The position numbers were made by a program, and so were the translations under genes. DNA of 64,000 bases from an uncultured Lachnospiraceae bacterium. Lineage in GTDB: Bacteria; Bacillota; Clostridia; Lachnospirales; Lachnospiraceae. The stretch's first letter is position 1; each line of letters begins with the position of its first letter. Positions 34,397-41,944 of this stretch are shown in pieces. The stretch spans positions 1 through 64,000 of the forward strand of contig CAMOZY010000007.1 of the NCBI GenBank assembly GCA_946631295.1, written 5' to 3'. The notes beneath the pieces are model-generated. The model was not told where the DNA came from. It did no database searches and was given only the letters and a program-made list of their open reading frames with translations.

Positions 34397-35506
34397 ATGG
34401 CTGTAGTTAATAACGAAAAATATCATGATGCACAGGTAAGGGACAATATCCGCAAGATGCGGCTTGTTCTTGATACGCTGCCTTCGTGGCTCAGGGAATA
34501 TTTCAGGTCATTGGAGACAAACACATCTGCCAGAACACGCCTGGCCTATGCTTATGATATCCGCATGTTTTTTGAATTTCTCAAGGAGAATAACTCTTCC
34601 CTCAAAAACACAGAGATACCCGATTTCAAGATTTCGATTCTTGAAAGCATCGGAAGAACCGATATTGAAGAATATCTCGAAAATGTCACCTTATATGAGA
34701 AAGACGGAAGGACAGTTATAAACGGAGAACGCGGAAAGGCAAGAAAACTCTCAGCATTAAGAAGCATGTATAAGTATTTCTTTGAAACAGAACGCGTTTC
34801 AAAAAATACGGCAGAACTTGTCATCCCTCCCAAGATCCATGAAAAAGAGATCATCAGACTTGATGCCGATGAGGTAGCAAAGCTGCTTGATATGGTTGAA
34901 TCCGGTGAAGGCCTTACTGATAAAGAACTTGTTTATCATTCAAGAACAAAGATAAGAGATGTAGCGATACTTACTCTTCTGCTCGGTACCGGCATCCGTG
35001 TTTCCGAATGTGTCGGAATAGATATAAGGGATATAGATTTCAACAACGGCGGAATAAAGGTTACAAGAAAGGGTGGAAATGAAGCTGTAGTATATTTTGG
35101 TGATGAAGTAGATGCTGCTCTTCATGATTATCTTGATGAAAGGGAAAGGATCAATGCTGAAAGCGGTTCAGAAAATGCTCTCTTTTTATCACTTCAGAAT
35201 AAGAGAATAAGCGTCAGAGCGGTTGAAAAGCTTGTGAAGAAATACTCGTCCAGACTCACATCACTTAAAAAGATCACTCCTCATAAACTTAGAAGCACTT
35301 ACGGAACAGCTCTTTACAGAGAAACCGGCGATATCTATCTTGTAGCTGATGTTCTCGGACATAAAGATGTTAACACAACGCGTAAACATTATGCCGCTCA
35401 GTTTGAAGACAGCAGAAAACATGCCGCCAATGTCGTAACCCTGAGGGAAAAGACACCTGATAAAAAGCCTGAAGATACAGAAGATAAAAAATCCGGAAAG
35501 AAATAA
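34397..35506 (+). CDS. Tyrosine recombinase (XerC/XerD-like)
   Basis: A 369-residue site-specific recombinase with an N-terminal SAM-like DNA-binding domain (about 15-135) and the catalytic domain. Catalytic residues can be seen: Arg in LGTGIRVSEC, Lys in VTRKGG, His and Arg in PHKLRSTYG, His in LGHKDVNTT and the nucleophile Tyr in TRKHYAAQ. The tail is Lys/Asp-rich. There are no flanking att-like repeats, excisionase or phage genes, so a chromosomal Xer role is more likely than an integrase. It lies beside the YneA-like gene in an SOS island. Confidence 0.85.
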   Translation: MAVVNNEKYHDAQVRDNIRKMRLVLDTLPSWLREYFRSLETNTSARTRLAYAYDIRMFFEFLKENNSSLKNTEIPDFKISILESIGRTDIEEYLENVTLYEKDGRTVINGERGKARKLSALRSMYKYFFETERVSKNTAELVIPPKIHEKEIIRLDADEVAKLLDMVESGEGLTDKELVYHSRTKIRDVAILTLLLGTGIRVSECVGIDIRDIDFNNGGIKVTRKGGNEAVVYFGDEVDAALHDYLDERERINAESGSENALFLSLQNKRISVRAVEKLVKKYSSRLTSLKKITPHKLRSTYGTALYRETGDIYLVADVLGHKDVNTTRKHYAAQFEDSRKHAANVVTLREKTPDKKPEDTEDKKSGKK

Positions 35507-35579
35507 TCTGAACAAAATTGATCAAGATTTTTTCATTCTATAATTATTTACTAAAACACAATAAGAAAAGAATAAATGA

Positions 35580-35605
35580 AAAGCCGGCCTTGTTTGGCCG
35601 GCTTT
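35580..35605. terminator. Bidirectional terminator between the recombinase and LysM genes
   Basis: A perfect 10-bp stem, AAAGCCGGCC / GGCCGGCTTT, with a six-base loop between two convergent genes. The T-rich sequence is better on the minus strand. Confidence 0.8.
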
Positions 35606-35624
35606 AAACTGTCTGTATTTTTCA

Positions 35625-35969
35625 TTACCTGTATTCCGTAGAATAATAACATACCGTGATAAGTTCACCGCTCTTAAGATCATCTCCAAAGTAAATCTGA
35701 TTCATCTTTTTAAGTTCTGTAATATATTCTGCTTCGGATGAATAATGCACATCATCCATATACATCTGAGCTATGGAAGAAAGCGTATCACCTGCACATA
35801 CTCTGTACATTGCCGTGTACTTATAATATACTTCCTGGTCTTCAGCAGGTACTGAAGTCATAGCGTGGGATCTTATAACAAATACAGTACTGAATATCAT
35901 AAGCATCAATGTAAAAGAGATTATGGATACAAGGATTATCTTCCTGTTTCTGCTGATAATTGCTTTCAT
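35625..35969 (-). CDS. Membrane-anchored LysM protein, YneA-like cell division suppressor
   Basis: A 114-residue protein: a short basic N-terminus, one membrane segment at about 12-34, and an extracellular LysM domain (YRVCAGDTLSSIAQMY onward). I chose ATG 35969 because GGAGG precedes it; the longer frame begins upstream of the predicted -10. YneA of Bacillus has the same layout, is SOS-induced and delays septation. The promoter here carries two LexA-type boxes and lexA is 2.4 kb away, which supports that role. The YneA function is an inference from layout and regulation. Confidence 0.8.
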   Translation of the reverse strand: MKAIISRNRKIILVSIISFTLMLMIFSTVFVIRSHAMTSVPAEDQEVYYKYTAMYRVCAGDTLSSIAQMYMDDVHYSSEAEYITELKKMNQIYFGDDLKSGELITVCYYSTEYR

Positions 35970-35990
35970 GTTAGCCTCCGAATGTATGTT

Positions 35991-36006
35991 CAGAACACTT
36001 GTTCTG
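35991..36006. promoter_or_regulatory. Second LexA (SOS) box, at the transcription start
   Basis: CAGAACACTTGTTCTG is a perfect 16-bp palindrome with the LexA core GAAC-n4-GTTC. It lies directly downstream of the -10 box of the LysM gene. Confidence 0.78.
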
Positions 36007-36012
36007 TTTTGA

Positions 36013-36041
36013 ATTATATCGAACATATTTTCGAATGTCAA
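36013..36041 (-). promoter_or_regulatory. Consensus promoter of the LysM/YneA-like gene
   Basis: On the minus strand, TTGACA (36036-36041) and TATAAT (36013-36018) are both perfect consensus with a 17-bp spacer. The spacer is filled by a LexA-type box. Confidence 0.88.
36020..36033. promoter_or_regulatory. LexA (SOS) box inside the promoter spacer
   Basis: CGAACATATTTTCG on the + strand (CGAAAATATGTTCG on the minus) fits the Firmicutes LexA pattern CGAACnnnnGTTCG with one mismatch. It lies between the -35 and -10 boxes of the LysM gene. Confidence 0.75.
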
Positions 36042-36104
36042 CATTTTTATAATTATTTTTTTCGTATGGAATAATGTACGTATATAAACTATAATTTTAG
36101 TGTT

Positions 36105-36117
36105 GGAACAATGTTCC
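36105..36117. promoter_or_regulatory. Palindrome ahead of the DUF3048 gene; possible operator
   Basis: GGAACAATGTTCC is a perfect inverted repeat, just after a TATAAT (36090-36095) that may be the -10 of the DUF3048 gene. It resembles a LexA half-site pair but with a 3-base rather than 4-base spacer, so LexA binding is doubtful. Confidence 0.4.
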
Positions 36118-36141
36118 TCATCAAATAAACAGGAGGATTAT

Positions 36142-37143
36142 ATGATCTCAGGAAAGAAATTCTTTAAGTCTTTGTCTTCTGCCTTTCTTGCCGCAGCTAT
36201 GGCTGCATCTCTTGTACTTGCTCCTTCGCTTTCAACACAGGCTGCCGGAACCATCAATGAACTTACAGGTCTTCCTACTACTGCACCTGCGCTTCAGCGC
36301 CCCATCGCCGTAATGGTTGATAATGATGCATATGCAGCTCCTCACTACGGACTTGCCGAGGCAGATATTATCTATGAGATGGTTAACTCCACGAAGAATA
36401 ACCGTGTCACCAGACTCATGGCTATCTACAAGGATTACAACAATGTTGTACGCCTTGGAAATATCCGTTCTGCACGTCCTACCAATATAATCCTTGCAAA
36501 TGAATATAATGCGATACTGGTCCATGACGGCGGTCCCGTTTATATCAATCCTTTCATTCAGATGTATCAGCTTCCTCATCTTTCTGCAGGATTCAGCAGA
36601 ATTCCAAACGGCAAGCCCAGCTGGTATACCGAGTACTGTCTCGCCGGAGAAGCTGCAAGAAGAATCGCAGCAGCCGGTTATTCTCCTTACTACACTGACG
36701 CTACATGTGCTCAGAGCAGATTCAAATTCGGAGTTAATAACCTTCCCGGAGGAACTCCCGTAACAACAGTATCACTGCCCTTCCCTCACAACCAAACCAA
36801 ACTTATATACAATGCATCCACAGGAACTTATGCCTGGAATGAAAGCGGCACCGCTGTAGTAGATGCAGAAGACCTTCAGGCTGTTACTTTCAAGAATTTA
36901 ATAATCCAGTGTGCTCCAATGGTTTCACTCGATAATAACGGATACATGATCTACGGTGTCATCGGTCAGGGCGTAGGATTTTATCTCACTAACGGAAAAG
37001 CCGTTGCAATCACCTGGTTTAAGGATGTTTTCGGGCATACCCAGTTCTACAACATAGACGGAACACCGCTTACCGTTAATCCGGGTAAGACCTATATCGG
37101 AATCGTTCCCGATGATTCATGGGCACTTGTAACATTCGGCTGA
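36142..37143 (+). CDS. Secreted DUF3048 protein
   Basis: The 333-residue protein begins with a Sec signal peptide (MISGKKFFKSL, Ala-rich core, cleavage near TQAAG). There is no lipobox Cys, unlike B. subtilis YerB. The DUF3048 domain fills the rest: NELTGLP, RPIAVMVDND, a central SARP motif in GNIRSARPTN, and the VHDGGP motif. The function of this family is unknown. The start at 36142 follows a strong AGGAGG. Confidence 0.88.
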   Translation: MISGKKFFKSLSSAFLAAAMAASLVLAPSLSTQAAGTINELTGLPTTAPALQRPIAVMVDNDAYAAPHYGLAEADIIYEMVNSTKNNRVTRLMAIYKDYNNVVRLGNIRSARPTNIILANEYNAILVHDGGPVYINPFIQMYQLPHLSAGFSRIPNGKPSWYTEYCLAGEAARRIAAAGYSPYYTDATCAQSRFKFGVNNLPGGTPVTTVSLPFPHNQTKLIYNASTGTYAWNESGTAVVDAEDLQAVTFKNLIIQCAPMVSLDNNGYMIYGVIGQGVGFYLTNGKAVAITWFKDVFGHTQFYNIDGTPLTVNPGKTYIGIVPDDSWALVTFG

Positions 37144-37183
37144 TAAATTTTCGCTGAATAAGATCTAACTAATAAGACTTAAT

Positions 37184-37221
37184 AAAAGAGAGGACTTCTT
37201 CAGATTGAAGTCCTCTCTTTT
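37184..37221. terminator. Bidirectional terminator between DUF3048 and cation efflux genes
   Basis: A perfect 15-bp stem, AAAAGAGAGGACTTC with GAAGTCCTCTCTTTT, separated by eight bases. The run of T residues follows on the + strand and A residues precede it, so it can serve both converging genes. Confidence 0.88.
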
Positions 37222-38096
37222 TATATCTCCTCTGCAGGATTTACATGTATCATGATATGCTTTACGCTTGGGAATTTTTCTTCAACGGCAGCATGCACGT
37301 TTTCTGCGATTGTATGCGCCTCGATAAGCGATATATCTCTTTTGACGGATATCTCAAGATCGATATAGATCTTATTTCCGAACTGTCTTGTTCTGAGAAG
37401 ATCTATCCCTACAACACCAGCCTGCTCTTCTATGAATTTCCATATGCTGTGTTCAATGGTTTTATCGCATGATGTATCAAGCATCTTTGATATGGCATCT
37501 TTTGATATATCAAATGCAACCTTCAGTATAAGAATGCATATGATCAATCCCGCAACCGGGTCCATAAAAGGAAATCCCAGTCTGGCCATTTCGATACCTA
37601 TGAATGAACCTATTGAAGAAAATGCATCGGATCTGTGATGCCATGCATCTGCCTTGAAAGCCGCTGAATCAAGCTTTTTGGCATAGTACATCGTATACCA
37701 GAACATTCCTTCCTTTACGACAATAGATACCACTGCAGCAATGAGAGGAAGAAATGTAGGTATATCAAGAGCTTCATCCGCAAAAAAGAGCTTTTTGATA
37801 CCTGTGATACCTATTCCTATACCGGTACCTGCCAGTATAAGTCCCAGTGTCAGTGATGCTACGCATTCGAGTCTTTCATGACCATAAGGATGCTCTTCAT
37901 CTTCCTTCTGCTGTGAAAGCCTTACACCGATATATGCGATCAGTGTTGCAAATACATCCGAAAGTGAATGAACTGCATCCGAGACCATCGCTCCTGATTT
38001 TCCCAGAATTCCCGCTAACAGCTTGAATGCTGAAAGAAAGATGTTTCCAAGTATTCCTACCGCAGATAATTTCTTTAAAACTTTCTTTTCATCCAT
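37221..38096 (-). CDS. Cation diffusion facilitator (CDF) metal efflux protein
   Basis: CDF proteins export divalent metals in exchange for protons. The start at 38096 is preferred since AAAGGGG lies upstream. The 291 residues have six membrane segments, the metal site DAVHSLSD in helix 2 and HHRSD in helix 5, and a C-terminal cytoplasmic domain ending in the His-containing VKHIMIHV. The leader carries a NiCo riboswitch, which predicts that nickel and/or cobalt are the substrates. Confidence 0.92.
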   Translation of the reverse strand: MDEKKVLKKLSAVGILGNIFLSAFKLLAGILGKSGAMVSDAVHSLSDVFATLIAYIGVRLSQQKEDEEHPYGHERLECVASLTLGLILAGTGIGIGITGIKKLFFADEALDIPTFLPLIAAVVSIVVKEGMFWYTMYYAKKLDSAAFKADAWHHRSDAFSSIGSFIGIEMARLGFPFMDPVAGLIICILILKVAFDISKDAISKMLDTSCDKTIEHSIWKFIEEQAGVVGIDLLRTRQFGNKIYIDLEISVKRDISLIEAHTIAENVHAAVEEKFPSVKHIMIHVNPAEEI

Positions 38097-38141
38097 AAAT
38101 ACCCCTTTCATGATTGTTTCCATCCTCAGGGTATAAAAAAA

Positions 38142-38176
38142 CACACCCCGGAACATACCACTGTCCCGCAGATGTG
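38142..38176 (-). terminator. Riboswitch expression platform: terminator of the CDF leader
   Basis: On the minus strand CACATCTGCGGGAC can pair with GTTCCGGGGTGTG, followed by seven T residues (A run at 38135-38141 on +). The 5' arm overlaps the last helix of the aptamer, so metal binding would prevent the hairpin and turn the gene on. Confidence 0.75.
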
Positions 38177-38236
38177 ATGATTCTGCTGTCGTCAATGCGA
38201 CCCGGCCACATATCCTAAAGATATTGCCTGCTCAGT
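38160..38236 (-). ncRNA. NiCo riboswitch (nickel/cobalt sensor) aptamer
   Basis: Reading the minus strand, the leader has the conserved blocks of the czcD/NiCo motif in order: ACTGAGCAGGCAAT, a first hairpin (ATATC/GGATAT), GGCCGGGTCGC, GCGACAGCAGA region, an AGA...TCT helix and CTGCGGGACAGT. The match to the known NiCo aptamer is from memory of its published sequence. The downstream gene is a metal efflux protein, as in most known cases. The terminator overlaps the last helix. Confidence 0.85.
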
Positions 38237-38291
38237 TTGTACTGTAGATGGCACATATGATTGTGTTGTGCAGTGCAAAAAGATTTTTATA

Positions 38292-38320
38292 ATAATATCA
38301 TCTGACCTGATCTATGTCAA
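38292..38320 (-). promoter_or_regulatory. Promoter of the riboswitch-controlled cation efflux gene
   Basis: On the minus strand, TTGACA (38315-38320) and TATTAT (38292-38297) are separated by 17 bp. It is divergent from the lexA promoter and its -35 lies 12 bp from a LexA-type box. Confidence 0.8.
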
Positions 38321-38331
38321 ACAAACGTTTT

Positions 38332-38345
38332 CGAAAATATGTTTG
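38332..38345. promoter_or_regulatory. LexA-type box overlapping the lexA -35
   Basis: CGAAAATATGTTTG, close to CGAACnnnnGTTCG. It overlaps the TTGCAT -35 of lexA. Confidence 0.6.
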
Positions 38346-38370
38346 CATAGCAGAACAAATGTGCTATACT
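38343..38370 (+). promoter_or_regulatory. lexA promoter
   Basis: TTGCAT at 38343-38348 and TATACT at 38365-38370 with a 16-bp spacer. The spacer also contains GAACAAATGTGC (38353-38364), a weaker LexA-like site. Confidence 0.65.
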
Positions 38371-38375
38371 TAATG

Positions 38376-38389
38376 CAAACAAATGTTTG
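38376..38389. promoter_or_regulatory. LexA-type palindrome just before the lexA ribosome site
   Basis: CAAACAAATGTTTG is a near-perfect palindrome of the LexA form (CAAAC-n4-GTTTG) lying between the -10 box and AAGGAG. It fits autoregulation of lexA. Confidence 0.65.
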
Positions 38390-38401
38390 AAAGGAGCCTT
38401 T

Positions 38402-39022
38402 ATGAGGGATTTCAGCAAGCTCACACCCAAACAGGAACAGATACTCGAATATCTTAAGGATACGATACTTGCAAAGGGATATCCTCCTACTGTCAGAGAA
38501 ATCGGAGAAAAGGTATCTCTTAAGTCTACATCTTCTGTTTTCTCACATCTTGAAGCCCTTGAGCGCAAGGGATATATAAAAAGAGACCCTTCCAAGCCCA
38601 GGGCTATTGAAATATGCGATGATTCATTCCATATGGTAAGGACAGAGATGACCAGCATTCCCGTATATGGTAATGTTGCAGCGGGCCAGCCTCTTCTTGC
38701 GGATGATAATATTATCGAATACTTCCCTCTTCCTGCATCCGAACTTTCAAAGGGCCAGACCTTCATGCTTAACGTCAAGGGTGACTCAATGATAAATGCC
38801 GGTATCTTCAGCGGTGACCGCATTATTGTACGTCAGCAGAACACTGCAGAAAACGGTGAGATGGTCGTAGCTCTCATAGATGATTCCGCTACTGTTAAGA
38901 CTTATTACAGAGAAAAAGATCACATCCGTCTCCAGCCTGAGAATGATACCATGGATCCCATCATCGTCGATTCATGTCAGATCCTTGGAAAAGTTTACGG
39001 AGTGATCCGCATTTTCAGATAA
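38402..39022 (+). CDS. lexA: LexA repressor of the SOS response
   Basis: LexA represses DNA damage genes and cleaves itself with RecA filaments. The start at 38402 follows AAGGAG. The 206 residues have a winged-helix N-terminus (LTPKQEQILEYLKD, YPPTVREIGEKVSLKSTSSVFSHL), the cleavage site Ala94-Gly95 in NVAAGQP, and the Ser129/Lys166 dyad in KGDSM and SATVKTYY. LexA-type sites lie in its own promoter and in that of the nearby LysM gene. Confidence 0.96.
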   Translation: MRDFSKLTPKQEQILEYLKDTILAKGYPPTVREIGEKVSLKSTSSVFSHLEALERKGYIKRDPSKPRAIEICDDSFHMVRTEMTSIPVYGNVAAGQPLLADDNIIEYFPLPASELSKGQTFMLNVKGDSMINAGIFSGDRIIVRQQNTAENGEMVVALIDDSATVKTYYREKDHIRLQPENDTMDPIIVDSCQILGKVYGVIRIFR

Positions 39023-39065
39023 GTTCAATCTCGTCACACCCTATACACGTAAATCCATAATTAAC

Positions 39066-39092
39066 AAAGGACCGGTACATTACCGGTCCTTT
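39066..39092. terminator. Terminator after lexA (bidirectional)
   Basis: A perfect 12-bp stem, AAAGGACCGGTA / TACCGGTCCTTT, with a CAT loop, between lexA and the converging HAD gene. Confidence 0.85.
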
Positions 39093-39116
39093 TCATATCA
39101 TACAATAGCTTAAGTT

Positions 39117-39773
39117 TCATCCAATAACTTCAGGTACAACATCCATCAGATCCGAAAGCGAATTTATATACGGAACTTCAGAATTAATGCTTCCAAATCC
39201 GTATCTTGCATGAATAAACTTATATCCGGCTTTGACAGTAGCATCGTAATCACTCTGGATATCTCCGACATAGCAGGCATCTGTCAGATCATTACGCTCA
39301 GCTAAAAGCCTGATATTCTCATCTTTTTGACGTAGATTATTTCCGTAACATTCTATATCTTCGATGAGATCATCCCTTCTTCCATAGGAAATACCGTAAT
39401 AATCCAGAAAAGCCTCTATATATCCTGCCTGACAGTTACTTACAATATAGTTATGATATCCATTATCCTTAAGCGATTTCCACGTCTCCTTTACACCTTC
39501 ATAAAGGATACCGCCATGTGCTCTCAGATATTCAATCTCATACTTTTCGCAGGACAAAAGCAGGGTGTCACGTTCCGGACCCTTTTCAGTAAAAGTAAAA
39601 AGCGTATCTGCAATGACGTTCATCGTCTTTCCCATGACGCTCTGAATGTCCTTACGCGTTATGTTCCTGTCATTGTAACCTGCTTCATGTACTTTGACAG
39701 TCCAGGATTTTGCAACATTTTCCGATGAATCCCAGACTGTTCCGTCCATATCAAAAATAATACCTTTTTTCAT
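39117..39773 (-). CDS. HAD-superfamily hydrolase (phosphoglycolate-phosphatase-like)
   Basis: A phosphatase of 218 residues in HAD subfamily I. The nucleophile motif is IIFDMDGTVWDS at residues 5-16, motif II is in YIVSNCQ, and motif III/IV is YVGDIQSDYDAT. The cap is helical. It resembles Gph/PpaX-type enzymes but the substrate is not evident. It lies 12 bp after the DUF4003 gene. Confidence 0.88.
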   Translation of the reverse strand: MKKGIIFDMDGTVWDSSENVAKSWTVKVHEAGYNDRNITRKDIQSVMGKTMNVIADTLFTFTEKGPERDTLLLSCEKYEIEYLRAHGGILYEGVKETWKSLKDNGYHNYIVSNCQAGYIEAFLDYYGISYGRRDDLIEDIECYGNNLRQKDENIRLLAERNDLTDACYVGDIQSDYDATVKAGYKFIHARYGFGSINSEVPYINSLSDLMDVVPEVIG

Positions 39774-39785
39774 ATCAGTCTTTGA

Positions 39786-40769
39786 TCAGGTCGACGCGTT
39801 GTTATTTGTACACATCATCACAACCATCATGATCATGATCTCTTCAGCTATGACTATCGCAAGTGAACTGCCTAATACCGAACAGTTCAGCGTATGTGTA
39901 TCCGGTTCAAACACTTCTGCCGTGATAACCGCAGCAAACATAAGCCTGGTGCTTCTGTCCATGCTCCATGCTCCGAATCCCTTGTATGAAGCAAGAAGAT
40001 TATCAGCTTCAACTATCTCATCTGCAAGTTCGCCCATATCCATATCGATATCTATAAGAGATCCGAGAGATGCAAACTCATACTCTCTGCCATACTTTGC
40101 TCCGCGTTCCTTGAGCATGTAGTATATCTGCATGACCTTATTGCATTTATCAATCATATTTCCGTCAGTCAGGGCAAGAACATGTGAAAGAGACTGTGTG
40201 GGATTAGAATAGCTCTTGAAGTTTTTCTTCATGTATTCATAACCCTCTTCTGTTTCACTTATGATGTAATCAATATCCTTATCGCTCATCGCAAGCATTA
40301 CAGCCATGGGAATATCGATGGAATCTGTAATGATCGGGTGAATCTTGGACATTCTCTTAATGATCTCTTTGTATTTTGTAATGATGCTGTCTGCATCATC
40401 ATCTTTATTCTGATCAACTATAACCACTGCACCGAGAAGCAGAAATGAATCCGCGAATATCTTCCCTGCGCTGATCTTGTCATATACCGCGATAACTTTA
40501 TCAAGATAATTCTCAGCATCATCTGCGATTGCCATCTTGCTTATCAGAATCAGCTTGTCATTTCCTCTGAAAACCGAGAATGCGCTTTTTTTCTTTTCAA
40601 GTATCTTCTCACACTCTTTCATCCTATCAATATCTGCAGTTTTATCCGCTCCCGTAAAAACAAGACCGGCAACGACACTCATCATATCCCAGTCCCACTT
40701 AAAGGCTTCATGAATGCGTTTCCTGTTTTCTGCAAAGAGTTCAATTTTACTTTTTACATTTTCGTTCAT
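39786..40769 (-). CDS. DUF4003 family protein
   Basis: A 327-residue soluble, mostly helical protein; the N-terminal KIELFAENRKRIHEAFKWDWDMM and the repeated acidic helices resemble DUF4003 members. There is no known activity. The C-terminal end has a hydrophobic, Met-rich stretch (IMIMMVVMM), which could be a membrane segment or buried helix. It pairs with the HAD gene in a two-gene unit. Confidence 0.75.
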   Translation of the reverse strand: MNENVKSKIELFAENRKRIHEAFKWDWDMMSVVAGLVFTGADKTADIDRMKECEKILEKKKSAFSVFRGNDKLILISKMAIADDAENYLDKVIAVYDKISAGKIFADSFLLLGAVVIVDQNKDDDADSIITKYKEIIKRMSKIHPIITDSIDIPMAVMLAMSDKDIDYIISETEEGYEYMKKNFKSYSNPTQSLSHVLALTDGNMIDKCNKVMQIYYMLKERGAKYGREYEFASLGSLIDIDMDMGELADEIVEADNLLASYKGFGAWSMDRSTRLMFAAVITAEVFEPDTHTLNCSVLGSSLAIVIAEEIMIMMVVMMCTNNNAST

Positions 40770-40834
40770 GGCTTTATTCTCCTCTAAGAAATATTAGAAA
40801 ACATATCCTTAATATTTTAACACAAATGAAATAT

Positions 40835-40866
40835 AAAAAAACAGGAACCGCTTTTTGCAGCTCCTG
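40835..40866 (-). terminator. Terminator of the rplU-rsfS operon
   Basis: On the minus strand CAGGAGCTGC pairs with GCGGTTCCTG (two G-U pairs) around five A residues, followed by seven T. It ends the operon after rsfS. Confidence 0.82.
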
Positions 40867-40919
40867 CTCTACTAAACATACTTTTAGATAACTTCAGAAT
40901 TTAATCTTATTGAATCAGT

Positions 40920-41264
40920 TCAGAACTCAATCTTATCTGCGTCGCACCATATTCTTTCAAGATCATAGAGTTCACGTGAATCCTTATCAAATATATGTAC
41001 AACGATATCACCGTAATCAAGAAGGATCCAGTTTGCACTGTCATATCCTTCGATGCCTTTGTGAAAGATATTATTTTTTGCAAGAGCTTCTTCAACTCCG
41101 TCTGAAAGAGCCTGTATCTGAGACCTGTTGCTTCCCGAACAGATAACAAAACAGTCGGTCACGTCTGACACACTGCCAAGATCAAGAACTGCGATATCGA
41201 ATCCCTTCTTGTCTTCAAGCGCATCCGCAACAGTTTTTACTTCTGCAAGTAGATTCTTAGTCAA
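40920..41264 (-). CDS. rsfS: Ribosome silencing factor RsfS
   Basis: RsfS binds ribosomal protein L14 and blocks subunit joining in stationary phase or starvation. At 114 residues it is full length and shows AVLDLGSVSDVTDCFVICSGSN, IEGYDSANWILLDYGDIVVHIF and a terminal EF. It overlaps yqeK by 4 bp, the usual pairing. Confidence 0.95.
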   Translation of the reverse strand: MTKNLLAEVKTVADALEDKKGFDIAVLDLGSVSDVTDCFVICSGSNRSQIQALSDGVEEALAKNNIFHKGIEGYDSANWILLDYGDIVVHIFDKDSRELYDLERIWCDADKIEF

Positions 41265-41869
41265 ATGTTTACTCCCTTTCTAAGTTCCATATCAGGTTTG
41301 ATCTGATTCCTATAATATTCATATGCCGCAAGAGACGAAGGTGCGACGGGATATCCCTTTGATTCCACATATCCCCTGACAGCTTCCATTATCCATAAAA
41401 GTGTCTGATCAAGATCAATGAATGCAGCCTTTCTTACATTCTCCATGATGATCAGATTCTTTCTGCCCGGTTCTATAAAATCGGCTATATAGATGATCTT
41501 CTCAAGAGTAGACATAGCCGGTCTTCCGACAGTATGGAATCTTATGGAATTAAGTATATCCTCATCCTCTATTCCGTACTTATCTTTCGCAACGATCGCA
41601 CCGCATTTGGAATGAAGAAGTGAATGATTATCAAGTTCTTCCTGAAGAGGAGGACATCCAGCTTTTTCCATGATGCTGATCTTCTTATCATCAGGAATGC
41701 ACTTGGCACAGTCATGTAAAAGTCCGGCAATACGTGCATCCATGATATCAGCACCGTGAATGAATGCAAGACAGGCCGCAGTATATTCAACGCCGAGTGA
41801 ATGCTCGAATCTTTCTGGATCAAGATCCTTCTCGAGTTCTTTTCGGAATTTTATGATATCCTTTTTCAT
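41261..41869 (-). CDS. yqeK: HD-domain dinucleoside tetraphosphatase YqeK
   Basis: YqeK hydrolyses diadenosine tetraphosphate symmetrically to ADP. The 202 residues show the HD motifs: FEHSLGVEYTA, LLHDCAKCI, HSLLHSKCGA, RFHTVGR and IYIADFIEPGR. In Firmicutes it normally follows nadD and is sometimes fused to it; here the gene before it is yhbY and no nadD is present. The gap to yhbY is 75 bp. Confidence 0.93.
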   Translation of the reverse strand: MKKDIIKFRKELEKDLDPERFEHSLGVEYTAACLAFIHGADIMDARIAGLLHDCAKCIPDDKKISIMEKAGCPPLQEELDNHSLLHSKCGAIVAKDKYGIEDEDILNSIRFHTVGRPAMSTLEKIIYIADFIEPGRKNLIIMENVRKAAFIDLDQTLLWIMEAVRGYVESKGYPVAPSSLAAYEYYRNQIKPDMELRKGVNI

Positions 41870-41944
41870 ACTTCACTCCATTTATCAGTGATCTTTTCAG
41901 AATCAGGACTTAAATCCATATCTCAGCAGATTCATCATGCTGTA

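Noticed and set aside
34397-35506. Integrase of a mobile element
   Set aside because: There are no att repeats, tRNA target or phage genes around it, and the neighbours are housekeeping SOS genes; a Xer-type role is simpler.
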